The notes beneath the pieces are model-generated. The model was given only the letters and a program-made list of their open reading frames with translations, searched no databases and was not told where the DNA came from. Below are positions 34,042 through 42,665 of a stretch of DNA of 47,881 bases, piece after piece; positions within the stretch are counted from its first letter, which is position 1, and each line of letters opens with the position of its first letter. Source of the DNA: JBDKGH01 sp039798265 (GTDB lineage: Bacteria; Bacteroidota; Bacteroidia; Flavobacteriales_D; Sanyastnellaceae); contig JBDKGH010000010.1 of NCBI GenBank assembly GCA_039798265.1, positions 1-47,881 on the forward strand, in the 5' to 3' direction. A program made the translations under genes and the position numbers.

Positions 34042-35004
34042 ATGAAAAAAACACTTGCTAAATGCCTACTCATCTGCGGCTTTTTGAGCCCAGTTAGTGC
34101 GTATACGCAGGTAGAATCGGCGATTGAGCTGATGAACGACACGGCTTCTTGGGAAAACTATGAGCCACACATTGGGGGAGCCGAAGAAGAAGAGCTCAAC
34201 TCTGAAACCCCATTATTCATTGAGAAAACCATTGATCTTGGCCTTTGGACAGTAGCCGATTCTATGGCTCGTATTCCGGCTTATGACGAATATTGTCACT
34301 GGGATACCCGCAATGTTTGGTATCATAAAGAAGATCTCAGCAATATGACAGAGGCCCTTCCCTTTGTGCTTTGCCGTGAAGAATGTGATTTTGCTTTTCC
34401 TACCATTACAGGCCACCAAACATCACCTTTTGGACCACGTTGGGGACGCATGCACAGTGGATTGGATCTCGATTTAGAAACCGGCGATCCCGTTATGGCT
34501 GCATTTGAAGGTATGGTGCGCATTTCTCAATACCACCCTTCTTATGGTAATGTAGTGGTGGTTCGCCACAACAATGGATTAGAAACCGTTTACGCCCACT
34601 TATCTGCTCGCGATGTGGTTCCAGGCGAGCACGTAGAAGCCGGACAAGTAGTAGGATTAGGTGGAAACACTGGTCGTTCTTATGGCTCTCACTTGCACTT
34701 TGAAGTTCGCTACAAAGGACAAGCGATCGATCCGAATTATGTGATCGACCCACAAAATATGAAGTTGCGCGATTGGACATTTGTTCTTACCAAAGAGCAT
34801 CTTACTCCAAGCACACCACTTCCCAACGCGGCTCAATCAGAAGCCAGCTCTAGTCGCAGTGCGAAATACCACATCGTTCGTAGCGGAGAAACTTTATCTA
34901 CCATAGCCCATAAGCGCGGTACTACGGTGAGCAAACTCTGTAAGCTCAACAAAATGCGCCAATCATCGGTTATCCGACCTGGTCAAAAGCTTCGTTATCG
35001 TTAA
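34042..35004 (+). CDS. M23 metallopeptidase with C-terminal LysM
   Basis: About 320 residues with a signal peptide (MKKTLAKCLLICGFLSPVSAY). The M23 (LytM) domain has the zinc ligands in GRMHSGLDLDLETGDP (HxxxD) and SHLHFEVRYKG (HxH), plus YGNVVVVRHNNGLETVYAHL. A C-terminal LysM repeat (YHIVRSGETLSTIAHKRG ... IRPGQKLRYR) binds peptidoglycan. It should cut peptide cross-links in the periplasm, or act in division or envelope maintenance. The ATG at 34042 is chosen because the -7 box covers the earlier in-frame GTG codon (34015). A terminator follows. Confidence 0.92.
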   Translation: MKKTLAKCLLICGFLSPVSAYTQVESAIELMNDTASWENYEPHIGGAEEEELNSETPLFIEKTIDLGLWTVADSMARIPAYDEYCHWDTRNVWYHKEDLSNMTEALPFVLCREECDFAFPTITGHQTSPFGPRWGRMHSGLDLDLETGDPVMAAFEGMVRISQYHPSYGNVVVVRHNNGLETVYAHLSARDVVPGEHVEAGQVVGLGGNTGRSYGSHLHFEVRYKGQAIDPNYVIDPQNMKLRDWTFVLTKEHLTPSTPLPNAAQSEASSSRSAKYHIVRSGETLSTIAHKRGTTVSKLCKLNKMRQSSVIRPGQKLRYR

Positions 35005-35022
35005 TCACTTCTTATAAATACG

Positions 35023-35055
35023 AAAAGCCCTCCCAATGCTGGAGGGCTTTTTTTG
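35023..35055 (+). terminator. Terminator after the M23 peptidase gene
   Basis: AAAGCCCTCC (35024-35033) pairs with GGAGGGCTTT (35041-35050), 7-nt loop, followed by a T run. Confidence 0.88.
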
Positions 35056-35127
35056 TTTAACTTTTAACGTTCATCGCTGAACAAACTAAAAGTAAAGGTG
35101 TTTTAACCTGTAGCATCATTCAACACC

Positions 35128-36618
35128 ATGAAAAAGAAAGTCGTAGTAATAGGAAGTGGCTTTGCAGGATTATCTGCTGCCTGCACCTTGGCCCAAAAAG
35201 GACATGAGGTTGTTGTATATGAGAAAAACACCCAAACCGGTGGGCGCGCACGTCACTTTAAAGAACAAGGCTTTCTGTTCGACATGGGACCAAGTTGGTA
35301 TTGGATGCCTGAAGTATTTGAATCGTTTTTCCAACGCTTCGGCAAATCGACATCGGATTACTACACGCTTCGTCGATTAGATCCTTCTTACCGCGTTTTT
35401 TTTCCTGAAAAAGCACTTGACATTCCAGCTGATTTGAATGCCTTTAAGAAAATGCTGGAAGAGATGGAACCCGGTGCTGGTGCTCAACTAGACAAATTTT
35501 TAGCCGAGGCTAAAGTAAAATATGATACTGGAATGGGACAGTTTGTATGGAAGCCATCCCTTTCTATCATGGAGTTTGCGAATTTTCAATTGCTGCGTGA
35601 GTCATTTCGCCTGCAATTGTTTTCGAATATGAAAGATCACTTACGTCGGTTTTTCAAGCATCCTCAAATTCTACAACTGCTCGAGTTTCCTGTTCTTTTC
35701 CTCGGCGCAAAGCCAGATAAAACTCCTGCTTTATATAGCATGATGAACTATGCCGATATTCAATTGGGAACGTGGTACCCCGATGGTGGCATGTACAAAA
35801 TTGCTGAAGGTATGACCAAGCTTGCCCTCGAATTAGGAGTAAGCATTTACATCAACGCCCCGGTAACTGAAATTGTCAGCGAAGGCAAAAATGTAGTAGG
35901 TGTAAGGGTAAATGGAGAGCTCGTAGCTTGCGACGCCGTAGTAGGCGCAGGCGATTATCACCATATCGAAGAGAACTTACTCAGTGAAAAAGATCGCAGT
36001 TATTCGAAAGAATACTGGGACAAACGAGTAATGTCGCCCTCTTCTCTCCTCTTTTATGTAGGAGTAAATAAAAAGGTAGCCAACTTAGAGCACCACAATC
36101 TCTTTTTTGATGAGTCCTTTGACAAACATGCCGAAGAAATTTACGATCGTCCACAATGGCCGCAAAAACCGTTATTCTATGTATGTTGTCCTTCGAAGTC
36201 AGATGATCAAGTAGCTCCAGAAGGCAGTGAGAATCTGTTTATCCTTATTCCAGTGGCTCCCGGATTGACTTCAACTGAAGCAGACCGTAAAAAATACTTT
36301 GATGAAGTTCTTCAACGTATTAAAGAACATACTGGAGAAGATATTAGCAATCATATCACTTATTACCGATCTTTCGCTCACGAAGAGTTTGAAAAGGAAT
36401 ACCATTCATTCAAAGGCAATGCCTATGGCTTGGCGAATACCTTAACCCAAACCGCCTTTTTAAAGCCACGTTTACGCAGTAAAAAACTCTCTAACCTGTA
36501 CTATGCAGGCCAATTAACCGTTCCAGGACCAGGCGTGCCACCTAGTCTTATTAGCGGTCAAGTAGCGGCTGAAGAAGTACATGCTTTTTTAAACACTTAC
36601 GAACCTGTTCTCGCCTAA
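35128..36618 (+). CDS. crtI: Phytoene desaturase CrtI
   Basis: CrtI desaturates phytoene stepwise to lycopene using FAD. The 496-residue protein has the dinucleotide-binding motif VVVIGSGFAGLSAACTLA, GGRARHFKEQGFLFDMGPSWYW near the N-terminus and the C-terminal bacterial-type signature LYYAGQLTVPGPGVPPSLISG. It opens the carotenoid operon; crtB starts 4 bp after its stop. No convincing TAnnTTTG box was found in the 120 bp upstream. Light-control elements of the CarH type were not seen. Confidence 0.95.
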   Translation: MKKKVVVIGSGFAGLSAACTLAQKGHEVVVYEKNTQTGGRARHFKEQGFLFDMGPSWYWMPEVFESFFQRFGKSTSDYYTLRRLDPSYRVFFPEKALDIPADLNAFKKMLEEMEPGAGAQLDKFLAEAKVKYDTGMGQFVWKPSLSIMEFANFQLLRESFRLQLFSNMKDHLRRFFKHPQILQLLEFPVLFLGAKPDKTPALYSMMNYADIQLGTWYPDGGMYKIAEGMTKLALELGVSIYINAPVTEIVSEGKNVVGVRVNGELVACDAVVGAGDYHHIEENLLSEKDRSYSKEYWDKRVMSPSSLLFYVGVNKKVANLEHHNLFFDESFDKHAEEIYDRPQWPQKPLFYVCCPSKSDDQVAPEGSENLFILIPVAPGLTSTEADRKKYFDEVLQRIKEHTGEDISNHITYYRSFAHEEFEKEYHSFKGNAYGLANTLTQTAFLKPRLRSKKLSNLYYAGQLTVPGPGVPPSLISGQVAAEEVHAFLNTYEPVLA

Positions 36619-36622
36619 ACCT

Positions 36623-37465
36623 ATGAACCAAAAAACTCTTTTCGACAAGGTTTCATACCAATGCAGTCGCGCTACAACACATGCTTATAGCACGAGCTTT
36701 AGTATGGGTATTCGTTCCTTAGGGAAACGTTTCCGCGATCCAGTATATGCCATTTATGGCTTTGTTCGTTTTGCAGATGAAATCGTGGATACCTTTCACG
36801 ACTACGATAAAACTACGCTCATGGCTCGCTTCCGTGAAGATACCGTTCGCGCCATCGAAGACCGAATTTCGCTCAATCCTATTCTCAATAGCTTCCAAGA
36901 AGTATATCACACGTTCAACATTGATTGGGATTTGGTAGATACTTTCCTCAAAAGCATGGAAATGGACTTGTGCGAACAACAATATGATCGTGCAGGATTT
37001 GAGAACTACATCTTGGGAAGCGCGGAAGTGGTAGGACTGATGTGCCTCAAAGTATTTACTTCCGGCGACACGGAAGAATACAATCGCCTAAAGCCTTTCG
37101 CCATGCGTTTGGGTGCAGCGTTCCAAAAAATTAATTTCCTCCGCGATTTGAAAGCCGACTACGAAAATCTAGGTCGCGCCTATTTCCCTCATCTGGATTT
37201 GACACGTTTCGGTGAATCCGAAAAATTCCAAATCGAGCGCGAAATCGCTGAAGATTTTTCAGAAGCCTACAAAGGCATCTTAATGCTACCAAAAGATGCG
37301 CGATTTGGAGTGTACGTGGCTTATACCTACTATACTCGTCTTTTCCAAAAGATCAAATCATTGCCGAGTCATCGCATCATGGAGGAACGCATCCGCATTC
37401 CGAATCAGAAAAAATTTGCGTTAATTCTCAAAAGCTTTGTGCAGCATAACTTGAATTTATTGTGA
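36623..37465 (+). CDS. crtB: Phytoene synthase CrtB
   Basis: CrtB condenses two GGPP molecules to phytoene. The 280-residue protein has both Asp-rich motifs: FADEIVDTFHDYD and NFLRDLKADYENLGRAYFP, and the family opening YSTSFSMGIRSLGKRFRDPVYAIYGFVRFAD. It lies 4 bp after crtI, and its stop overlaps the GTG start of the next gene (GTGA). The GGPP synthase CrtE is not in the window. Confidence 0.95.
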   Translation: MNQKTLFDKVSYQCSRATTHAYSTSFSMGIRSLGKRFRDPVYAIYGFVRFADEIVDTFHDYDKTTLMARFREDTVRAIEDRISLNPILNSFQEVYHTFNIDWDLVDTFLKSMEMDLCEQQYDRAGFENYILGSAEVVGLMCLKVFTSGDTEEYNRLKPFAMRLGAAFQKINFLRDLKADYENLGRAYFPHLDLTRFGESEKFQIEREIAEDFSEAYKGILMLPKDARFGVYVAYTYYTRLFQKIKSLPSHRIMEERIRIPNQKKFALILKSFVQHNLNLL

Positions 37466-37977
37466 GACCCGTTTTCCTTTTATTCATCTGCTCGCTGTCA
37501 TTTTCCTACCTTGTAAAGGCCGGTGTGCCCGTGCCTCAATTGCGCACCAGTTATTTTTCCTCGCAAACAACACAGGGGAAAAACAACTTTTATCAACTCG
37601 TACAAAAAGCCGATGAAAACGACGCTGTGCAATTGGCCTATAAAGGCGTTGCTATAGCGATGTACGCCGAATTAGTGGATGGTCCGTATGATAAACTGAG
37701 CTATTTTAACCAAGGCAAAGCGCTGTTAGAAAAAGCTATTTCAAAAGCGCCACAAAATGCCGAAATTCGTTTTTTGCGTTTTAGTGTTCAAGACAACGTT
37801 CCTTGGATTGTCAACTACAGCGATCAGCTTGAAGAAGACGCCGCCTTTTTGTTGGGAGCAATACGCTCAAATAAAGTAAATGCAAAAGAAGATTTTTGGA
37901 AAAAAGCCATTCAATTCATGATGCTCAGCGACGACATTAACAATAGTCAAAAGGCCGAATTGAAAAAGTACCAATAA
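37462..37977 (+). CDS. Exported protein of unknown function inside the carotenoid operon
   Basis: 171 residues from a GTG start (GTGA overlap with crtB). A signal peptide (MRPVFLLFICSLSFSYLVKA) precedes a helical, TPR-like region (LAYKGVAIAMYAELV, YFNQGKALLEKAISKAPQNAEIRFLRF). Tight coupling on both sides (overlaps crtB and idi) says it is expressed with the pathway, yet a periplasmic helical protein has no obvious enzymatic step to fill. I know no function for it. It could help place carotenoids in the envelope, or merely ride along. Confidence 0.78.
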   Translation: MRPVFLLFICSLSFSYLVKAGVPVPQLRTSYFSSQTTQGKNNFYQLVQKADENDAVQLAYKGVAIAMYAELVDGPYDKLSYFNQGKALLEKAISKAPQNAEIRFLRFSVQDNVPWIVNYSDQLEEDAAFLLGAIRSNKVNAKEDFWKKAIQFMMLSDDINNSQKAELKKYQ

Positions 37978-38498
37978 TGGAAAATGTTATCCTCGTAAAT
38001 GCCCAAGACCAAGAGCTCGGACTCATGGAAAAGATGGAAGCACACCGTCAGGGTTTATTGCATCGTGCCTTTTCTGTTTTTGTTTTCAATGATCACAACG
38101 AATTGCTCATTCACCAGCGTGCAGCGCACAAATACCACAGCAAAAATTTGTGGACCAATACCTGTTGCTCTCATCCGCGCCAGCACGAAACCGTGATAGA
38201 AGCCGCCCATCGTCGTCTTCAAGAAGAAATGGGATTTGACTGCGAACTTTCCTCGCAATTTTCATTTATCTACCAAGCCGAATTGGAAGATGGACTCAGT
38301 GAACACGAACTCGATCATGTGCTCATTGGTAAGTGGAATGGTGTTCCCCCGTTTAATGTGGAAGAGGTGCAGAACTATCGCTACATTTCATTAGATAATT
38401 TAGAACGAGAAATCGCCTCCCATCCCGAGCACTTTACCGTGTGGTTCAAAATAGCATTACCTCAAGTACTCGAACGCATAAAAAATACGGCCGCATGA
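37977..38498 (+). CDS. idi: Isopentenyl-diphosphate delta-isomerase, type I
   Basis: Idi interconverts IPP and DMAPP, balancing precursors for GGPP. The 173-residue Nudix-fold protein has the catalytic Cys in LWTNTCCSHPR, REL-type RLQEEMGFDCEL, and the metal/catalytic Glu pair in LSEHELDHVLIG. The start overlaps the preceding stop (TAATG) and the stop overlaps the crtZ start (ATGA). Its place in the crt operon means isoprenoid supply is raised with pigment production. Confidence 0.95.
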   Translation: MENVILVNAQDQELGLMEKMEAHRQGLLHRAFSVFVFNDHNELLIHQRAAHKYHSKNLWTNTCCSHPRQHETVIEAAHRRLQEEMGFDCELSSQFSFIYQAELEDGLSEHELDHVLIGKWNGVPPFNVEEVQNYRYISLDNLEREIASHPEHFTVWFKIALPQVLERIKNTAA

Positions 38499-38977
38499 TT
38501 TGGCAAATTGGAATATTCATTACCCTTCTCACTTTTGTAGTGATGGAAGGGATTACTTGGTGCACGCATAAATATGTGATGCACGGATTGATGTGGTATT
38601 TTCATGAAGATCACCACAATCCGCATGATCGTTTTTTTGAAAAAAACGACGCCTTCTTTTTGATATTCGCTGTACCTAGTTGGTTGCTCATCATGTTTGG
38701 AGCCATGGCCGGTGGCGACTTCCGGATGTTTATAGGATTTGGTATTCTGCAATATGGTATCGCTTATTTCCTCATTCACGACGTGCTCATTCATCAGCGA
38801 TTCAGTTGGTTTAATCGCACGGACAATCTTTACTTCCGTGCCATTCGCAAAGCCCATAAAGTGCATCATAAACATATGGGTAAAGAAGATGGAGAATGCT
38901 TCGGGATGCTCTTTGTTCCCATGAAATATTTTAAAGAAGCGGCACGTTACCGCAAGCAATTAAAGGGCACCGCGTAA
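38495..38977 (+). CDS. crtZ: Beta-carotene hydroxylase CrtZ
   Basis: CrtZ is a membrane di-iron hydroxylase that adds 3- and 3'-hydroxyls to beta-carotene, giving zeaxanthin. The 160-residue protein shows the full histidine set: HKYVMH, HEDHHNPH, HDVLIHQR and HKVHHKH, with hydrophobic helices between. The ATG at 38495 overlaps the idi stop (ATGA). It lies 3 bp upstream of the lycopene cyclase gene. Confidence 0.94.
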   Translation: MIWQIGIFITLLTFVVMEGITWCTHKYVMHGLMWYFHEDHHNPHDRFFEKNDAFFLIFAVPSWLLIMFGAMAGGDFRMFIGFGILQYGIAYFLIHDVLIHQRFSWFNRTDNLYFRAIRKAHKVHHKHMGKEDGECFGMLFVPMKYFKEAARYRKQLKGTA

Positions 38978-38980
38978 GTC

Positions 38981-39730
38981 ATGAACATCGATCCGCATTA
39001 TTACTATTTACTCGTCAATGCGGCGTGTTTCATCTTTCCTTTTGGATTGAGCTTTTTACCCATCATGCCGTTTTACAAGCACTTTAAATCGGTGTTAGTG
39101 GGTATGCTCACGATGATGGCTCTTTTTATCCCTTGGGATATTTACTTCACCCATATCGGCATCTGGGGTTTCAACCCTGCCTACATCACAGGACACTACA
39201 TTGCCGGTTTACCAATTGAAGAATGGTTATTCTTCATTTGTATTCCATTCGCGTGTTTATATACCTATGAGTGCGTGCGTTACTTTGGAAAAAATTTACG
39301 TACTGCCCATTATCACCGTTGGATTTCACCGATCATAATAGGTGTCGCGCTATTGCTAGCCATTACCCATTACGATCATTTCTACACCGTATCTTCTTCC
39401 TTTTTATGTGCAGCGCTCGTTTTTTGGCATACCTACGTCAAAAAATCCACCAGCCTTTCTACCTTTTTTGTAGCCTGGTCTATTCTACTTATTCCCTTTT
39501 ACATATCGAATGGCGTGCTCACTGGGCTCGACTTTTATCAATATCCCATTCTCAATTTTCATCCCCATGAAATCGTTGATCAAATTGTTTGGTACAACAA
39601 CGATCACAATTTAGGCCTGCGCATTTGGAGTGTTCCTGCGGATGACTTTTTCTACGGAATGTTAATGGTGTTGCTGGCGCTCACCGGCTACGAATGGCAC
39701 TTGGGGCAAAACAGAATCATCAATAAGTAA
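38981..39730 (+). CDS. Lycopene beta-cyclase, fused CrtYc-CrtYd type
   Basis: The 249-residue integral membrane protein has two copies of the lycopene cyclase domain. The first has WDIYFTHIGIWGFNP and LPIEEWLFF; the second has NGVLTGLDFYQYP and VPADDFFYGML. The PxE/D-E/D-xxF element occurs in each half. This is the CrtYcd fusion typical of Bacteroidota, unrelated to the FAD-dependent plant/CrtY type. It cyclises both ends of lycopene to beta-carotene. The last 11 bp overlap the end of the converging EEP gene. Confidence 0.92.
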   Translation: MNIDPHYYYLLVNAACFIFPFGLSFLPIMPFYKHFKSVLVGMLTMMALFIPWDIYFTHIGIWGFNPAYITGHYIAGLPIEEWLFFICIPFACLYTYECVRYFGKNLRTAHYHRWISPIIIGVALLLAITHYDHFYTVSSSFLCAALVFWHTYVKKSTSLSTFFVAWSILLIPFYISNGVLTGLDFYQYPILNFHPHEIVDQIVWYNNDHNLGLRIWSVPADDFFYGMLMVLLALTGYEWHLGQNRIINK

Positions 39731-40829
39731 GGGTTGCCGAAATGGCGTGATGATCAGAAAAATCTTCTGGATGCGTAGTGTATTCTATGGCCTTCATTCC
39801 TTTGCTGTGCATAATGTAGTCGATCCTAAAAGAAGGGAATACGCCGATATACGTGTTGCCAATTCCCGAACCCGCATCGATAAATGAGTCCTCCATTTTT
39901 TCCGTAAATCGGTGATAGGTATAAGATACAGGCGGGTCATTAAAGTCGCCACATAAGATAACTTTGTACTTACAAGCTTCTATGCTCGCGGCAACCCGAT
40001 CCACTTGTTCCTGCCTCTTCTGAAAGGCAATTTTCAATCGGCGAGCTATACGTTTACTCCCTGATTTTATCTCCTCATTGTTTTTATTTTCATCTACAAA
40101 AGCATAATCTTCCGGCTTAAAGCGGATCGATTGCAAGTGCGCATTGTACACGCGAATGGTATCATTTCCCTTCTTAATGTCAGCGTAAATACAAAAGTTA
40201 TTCGCATCATTTTCAAACGGGATATAGCCTCTTGAAACGATGGGATAACGCGAGAGCATAGCCACGCCAAAATACTTTTGACCATGCAAAGCATGCGTAT
40301 ATCGTTCGTGTAAAAACTTTGTATTCAAAATGCGAGTGAGGGTATCGCGGGTAGAAAAAAAACGTTTGTTATTCGCGTGGAAGAACTCTTGAAAACAAAT
40401 GACATCTGCATTTTCTCGTTGCAACAAAGCAAAGATGCTATCGCGCGTTTCGGTACTTTTTTCATTGTCGTAAACACCAAACAACTTCACGTTGTAGGTG
40501 AGAACTTTTAACTCATTCTCGCCAATTGATTCAGGCTGGCTTAAGTTGAGTTGAAAAAAATCAGTCAAAAAACCACCACCCAAAATGACGGGAATAACTG
40601 AAAGCACCATGAAACGCTTTCGCTTAAAATACCAAAAGATGATAAAGGCGAAATTGGAGAGTAAAATAAAAGGAAATGCCAAGCCGAACAGTGACAAATA
40701 CCCCATTGACTTTGGGGGGATCACAGCTGCCAAAAAGCTGATGAAAAGAGCGCCAATACAGGCAAAGTTGGCTATCAAAAATAACCAATTCGTTCTGGAT
40801 CTTTTTTTCTTTTTAGCTTCTTCGTTCAT
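39720..40829 (-). CDS. Membrane-bound endonuclease/exonuclease/phosphatase (EEP) family protein
   Basis: About 369 residues. Three hydrophobic helices at the N-terminus (WLFLIANFACIGALFISFL, YLSLFGLAFPFILLSNF, FMVLSVIPVILGGGFL) precede an EEP (DNase I-like) domain. Its motifs are LKVLTYNVKLFG, VICFQEFF, ILCGDFNDPPVSY, FRIDYIMHSK and DHHAI, so the metal and catalytic Asp/His/Asn set is complete. The substrate (DNA, phospholipid or phosphoester) cannot be told. The ATG at 40829 follows a full promoter. In Flavobacteriia I recall this gene next to two rhomboid genes and mutL, as it nearly is here. Confidence 0.85.
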   Translation of the reverse strand: MNEEAKKKKRSRTNWLFLIANFACIGALFISFLAAVIPPKSMGYLSLFGLAFPFILLSNFAFIIFWYFKRKRFMVLSVIPVILGGGFLTDFFQLNLSQPESIGENELKVLTYNVKLFGVYDNEKSTETRDSIFALLQRENADVICFQEFFHANNKRFFSTRDTLTRILNTKFLHERYTHALHGQKYFGVAMLSRYPIVSRGYIPFENDANNFCIYADIKKGNDTIRVYNAHLQSIRFKPEDYAFVDENKNNEEIKSGSKRIARRLKIAFQKRQEQVDRVAASIEACKYKVILCGDFNDPPVSYTYHRFTEKMEDSFIDAGSGIGNTYIGVFPSFRIDYIMHSKGMKAIEYTTHPEDFSDHHAISATLTY

Positions 40830-40844
40830 GGCTTCGCAAGGAGT

Positions 40845-40876
40845 CAAATTTACATTTCTCCTGTGACCTTCTCAAA
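40845..40876 (-). promoter_or_regulatory. Full Bacteroidota promoter of the EEP gene
   Basis: On the minus strand TTTG (40873-40876) and TAAATTTG (40845-40852) are 20 bp apart, a complete match to the -33/-7 consensus. The start codon is 15 nt beyond. Confidence 0.72.
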
Positions 40877-41097
40877 AGTAGTTATGAGCCATATAGCATA
40901 TGCGCTAAACCCTCTATTTCAAACACTTAAAACCGTTAACAACAAAAATTTCCAACATATTCGTTTCACAATTTGCAACCTTATTGACTCGAAAAACATC
41001 TTGTATCCGTAATGGCCGCTAGGCGATTAAATGGTGATTCGGGAAAAAAACCGTAAATTCGCCTGACTAAGCTTTTGAAAGACACTTTTTTAATCCT

Positions 41098-41742
41098 ATG
41101 AAAAGAATACTATTTGCTTCAATGATCGCCTTCGGACTGATTAGCTGTGGTAAAGATGAACCAGCTCCGGAAGAAACACCGATCATCAAGCCTTACATTT
41201 ATCAGAACATCGAATTCACGAAAGACTCTGCGTTTTTTGCAACGGGCGCTGGCATGACCGAGCCTTTAGACTCGATCGATGCGGTAGATGAAAACATAGA
41301 TTCGCTGATCGACATTTCTTACATCTACAGTTCCGATTACAGTGAAGCAGGATTTATAGACCCTATCACTCGCAGCGATCATTGGTACTGGGATGATTAC
41401 TACAGCCCATGGTTAAGCCAATCGAAGCGCACGTTGTTCTACTCTACTTTCCTTACTCGTACTGAGTTTGAAAAAGCAATGGGTGACCAAACAAAAATCA
41501 ACGCTTACCTCAACCTCGGAACAGTAGCAGTGGCAGACCACGCTATATTCCCCACAGGCACTTGCGTAGGAGGCCGACCCACCACTGATCCAGCTTCTTT
41601 GGAGCTTTACAAAGGACAAGTAATCGGATTTTGGAACTATACCTCTGGCAAACGTGGTTTGATCTTTATTCGCCCTGACCAAGTGGTGAACTGGCCAAAC
41701 AACGGAACCATGACCCGAGTAGATATCATTCGCGAGAGATAA
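41098..41742 (+). CDS. Putative lipoprotein of unknown function
   Basis: 214 residues with a lipoprotein signal (MKRILFASMIAFGLISC) followed by GKDEPAPEETP, so probably surface-directed. The rest is a single domain with YIYQNIEFTKDSAFFATGAG, an acidic stretch (DSIDAVDENIDSLIDIS) and a C-terminal KRGLIFIRPDQVVNWPNNG. I do not recognise a family. It lies on the opposite strand between the EEP and rhomboid genes, with a 250-bp gap before it and a terminator after it, so it is its own unit. Confidence 0.75.
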   Translation: MKRILFASMIAFGLISCGKDEPAPEETPIIKPYIYQNIEFTKDSAFFATGAGMTEPLDSIDAVDENIDSLIDISYIYSSDYSEAGFIDPITRSDHWYWDDYYSPWLSQSKRTLFYSTFLTRTEFEKAMGDQTKINAYLNLGTVAVADHAIFPTGTCVGGRPTTDPASLELYKGQVIGFWNYTSGKRGLIFIRPDQVVNWPNNGTMTRVDIIRER

Positions 41743-41763
41743 TCCTCATCGATACAAGACAAT

Positions 41764-41794
41764 AAAAAAGCTACTCCGTGGAGTAGCTTTTTTT
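41764..41794. terminator. Bidirectional terminator between the lipoprotein and rhomboid genes
   Basis: AAAAAGCTACTC (41765-41776) pairs with GAGTAGCTTTTT (41781-41792). A and T runs flank it, so it can serve both converging genes. Confidence 0.85.
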
Positions 41795-42656
41795 ATTTCT
41801 GACTATTCTTAAATAGAAAATCCTTTTCCTCTTTGGTTAGGTTGTCATACCCATTGCGACTTATTTTATCCAATATCTCATCCACCTTCTTTTGTCGCAA
41901 CATCCGTTCGGTATTGTATTCATCATCCGTCTTCATGCGCGGATTGCTGCGTGTTACCTTTAATTTCGATCGTTTGGTGAATAATTTACTTACCCACTCA
42001 CCCAATGGTTTTCCGTTAGCGAAACTTCTGCCGTAGATCAATCCAAACAACGCACCGCCCAAATGGCCAATGTGTCCTCCGGTATTTTCTCCTTTTCTCA
42101 AGCTCCATAAATCAAGCAATACAAATAAAACCGCGAGCCATTTTAATCGAATCACAAACACCGAGTACAGACTCACTTTTCGCTCTGGCTCTACCATAGC
42201 TACAGCAATGAAAATGGCAAGTATACTTGATGATGCGCCCACGATCATGGAATGGTGATCGAAAGCTGGAAAGAGATTATAAAACAAAAAATACAGGAAG
42301 AATCCTGAGAAACCACCCAATAAATAAACAGTGGTTAACCTACCACTGCCAATGATGTGCTGGAATAATCGACCTGAAGCATAAAGCATGATCATGTTGA
42401 AGAAAAAATGACCGAACTCTAACTGCGTAAAGAGGTGCGTTAAAATGCTCCACGGTCTTTCGAGCAACAGATCAGGACTTGAAGTAGAGCCCAAGAACAA
42501 ATCGGAACCGAATTGTTTTTCCCAGGGCTTTTTCATCCAACCAGCCAATAACCACAGTACTTGTAATGCGACGAAAACACCGCCGTTGATTAAAAGCAGT
42601 CGAGTTAAACTATCCCCTTTTTTAAAAAAATCTTTGATATCGCTAGCAATACTCAT
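41793..42656 (-). CDS. Rhomboid-family intramembrane serine protease (downstream copy)
   Basis: 287 residues with six to seven hydrophobic helices. The catalytic Ser142 is in VGASSSILAIF and the catalytic His198 is in GHIGHLGGALFGL, with FFFNMIMLYASGRLF providing the conserved Asn region. A charged cytoplasmic tail of about 75 residues (KRSKLKVTRSNPRMKTDDEYN ...) follows the barrel, longer than in the neighbour. It cuts membrane proteins within the bilayer; substrates unknown. It starts 9 bp after the other rhomboid gene. Confidence 0.9.
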   Translation of the reverse strand: MSIASDIKDFFKKGDSLTRLLLINGGVFVALQVLWLLAGWMKKPWEKQFGSDLFLGSTSSPDLLLERPWSILTHLFTQLEFGHFFFNMIMLYASGRLFQHIIGSGRLTTVYLLGGFSGFFLYFLFYNLFPAFDHHSMIVGASSSILAIFIAVAMVEPERKVSLYSVFVIRLKWLAVLFVLLDLWSLRKGENTGGHIGHLGGALFGLIYGRSFANGKPLGEWVSKLFTKRSKLKVTRSNPRMKTDDEYNTERMLRQKKVDEILDKISRNGYDNLTKEEKDFLFKNSQK

Positions 42657-42665
42657 GATCGAATC

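Noticed and set aside
33830..34045. Short open frames on both strands in the gap before the M23 peptidase gene
   Set aside because: They are mutually antisense, lack start signals and family motifs, and the -7 box of the peptidase gene overlaps their end.
38462..38959. 165-codon open frame antisense to crtZ
   Set aside because: It mirrors the well-supported crtZ frame, with no recognisable domain or promoter.
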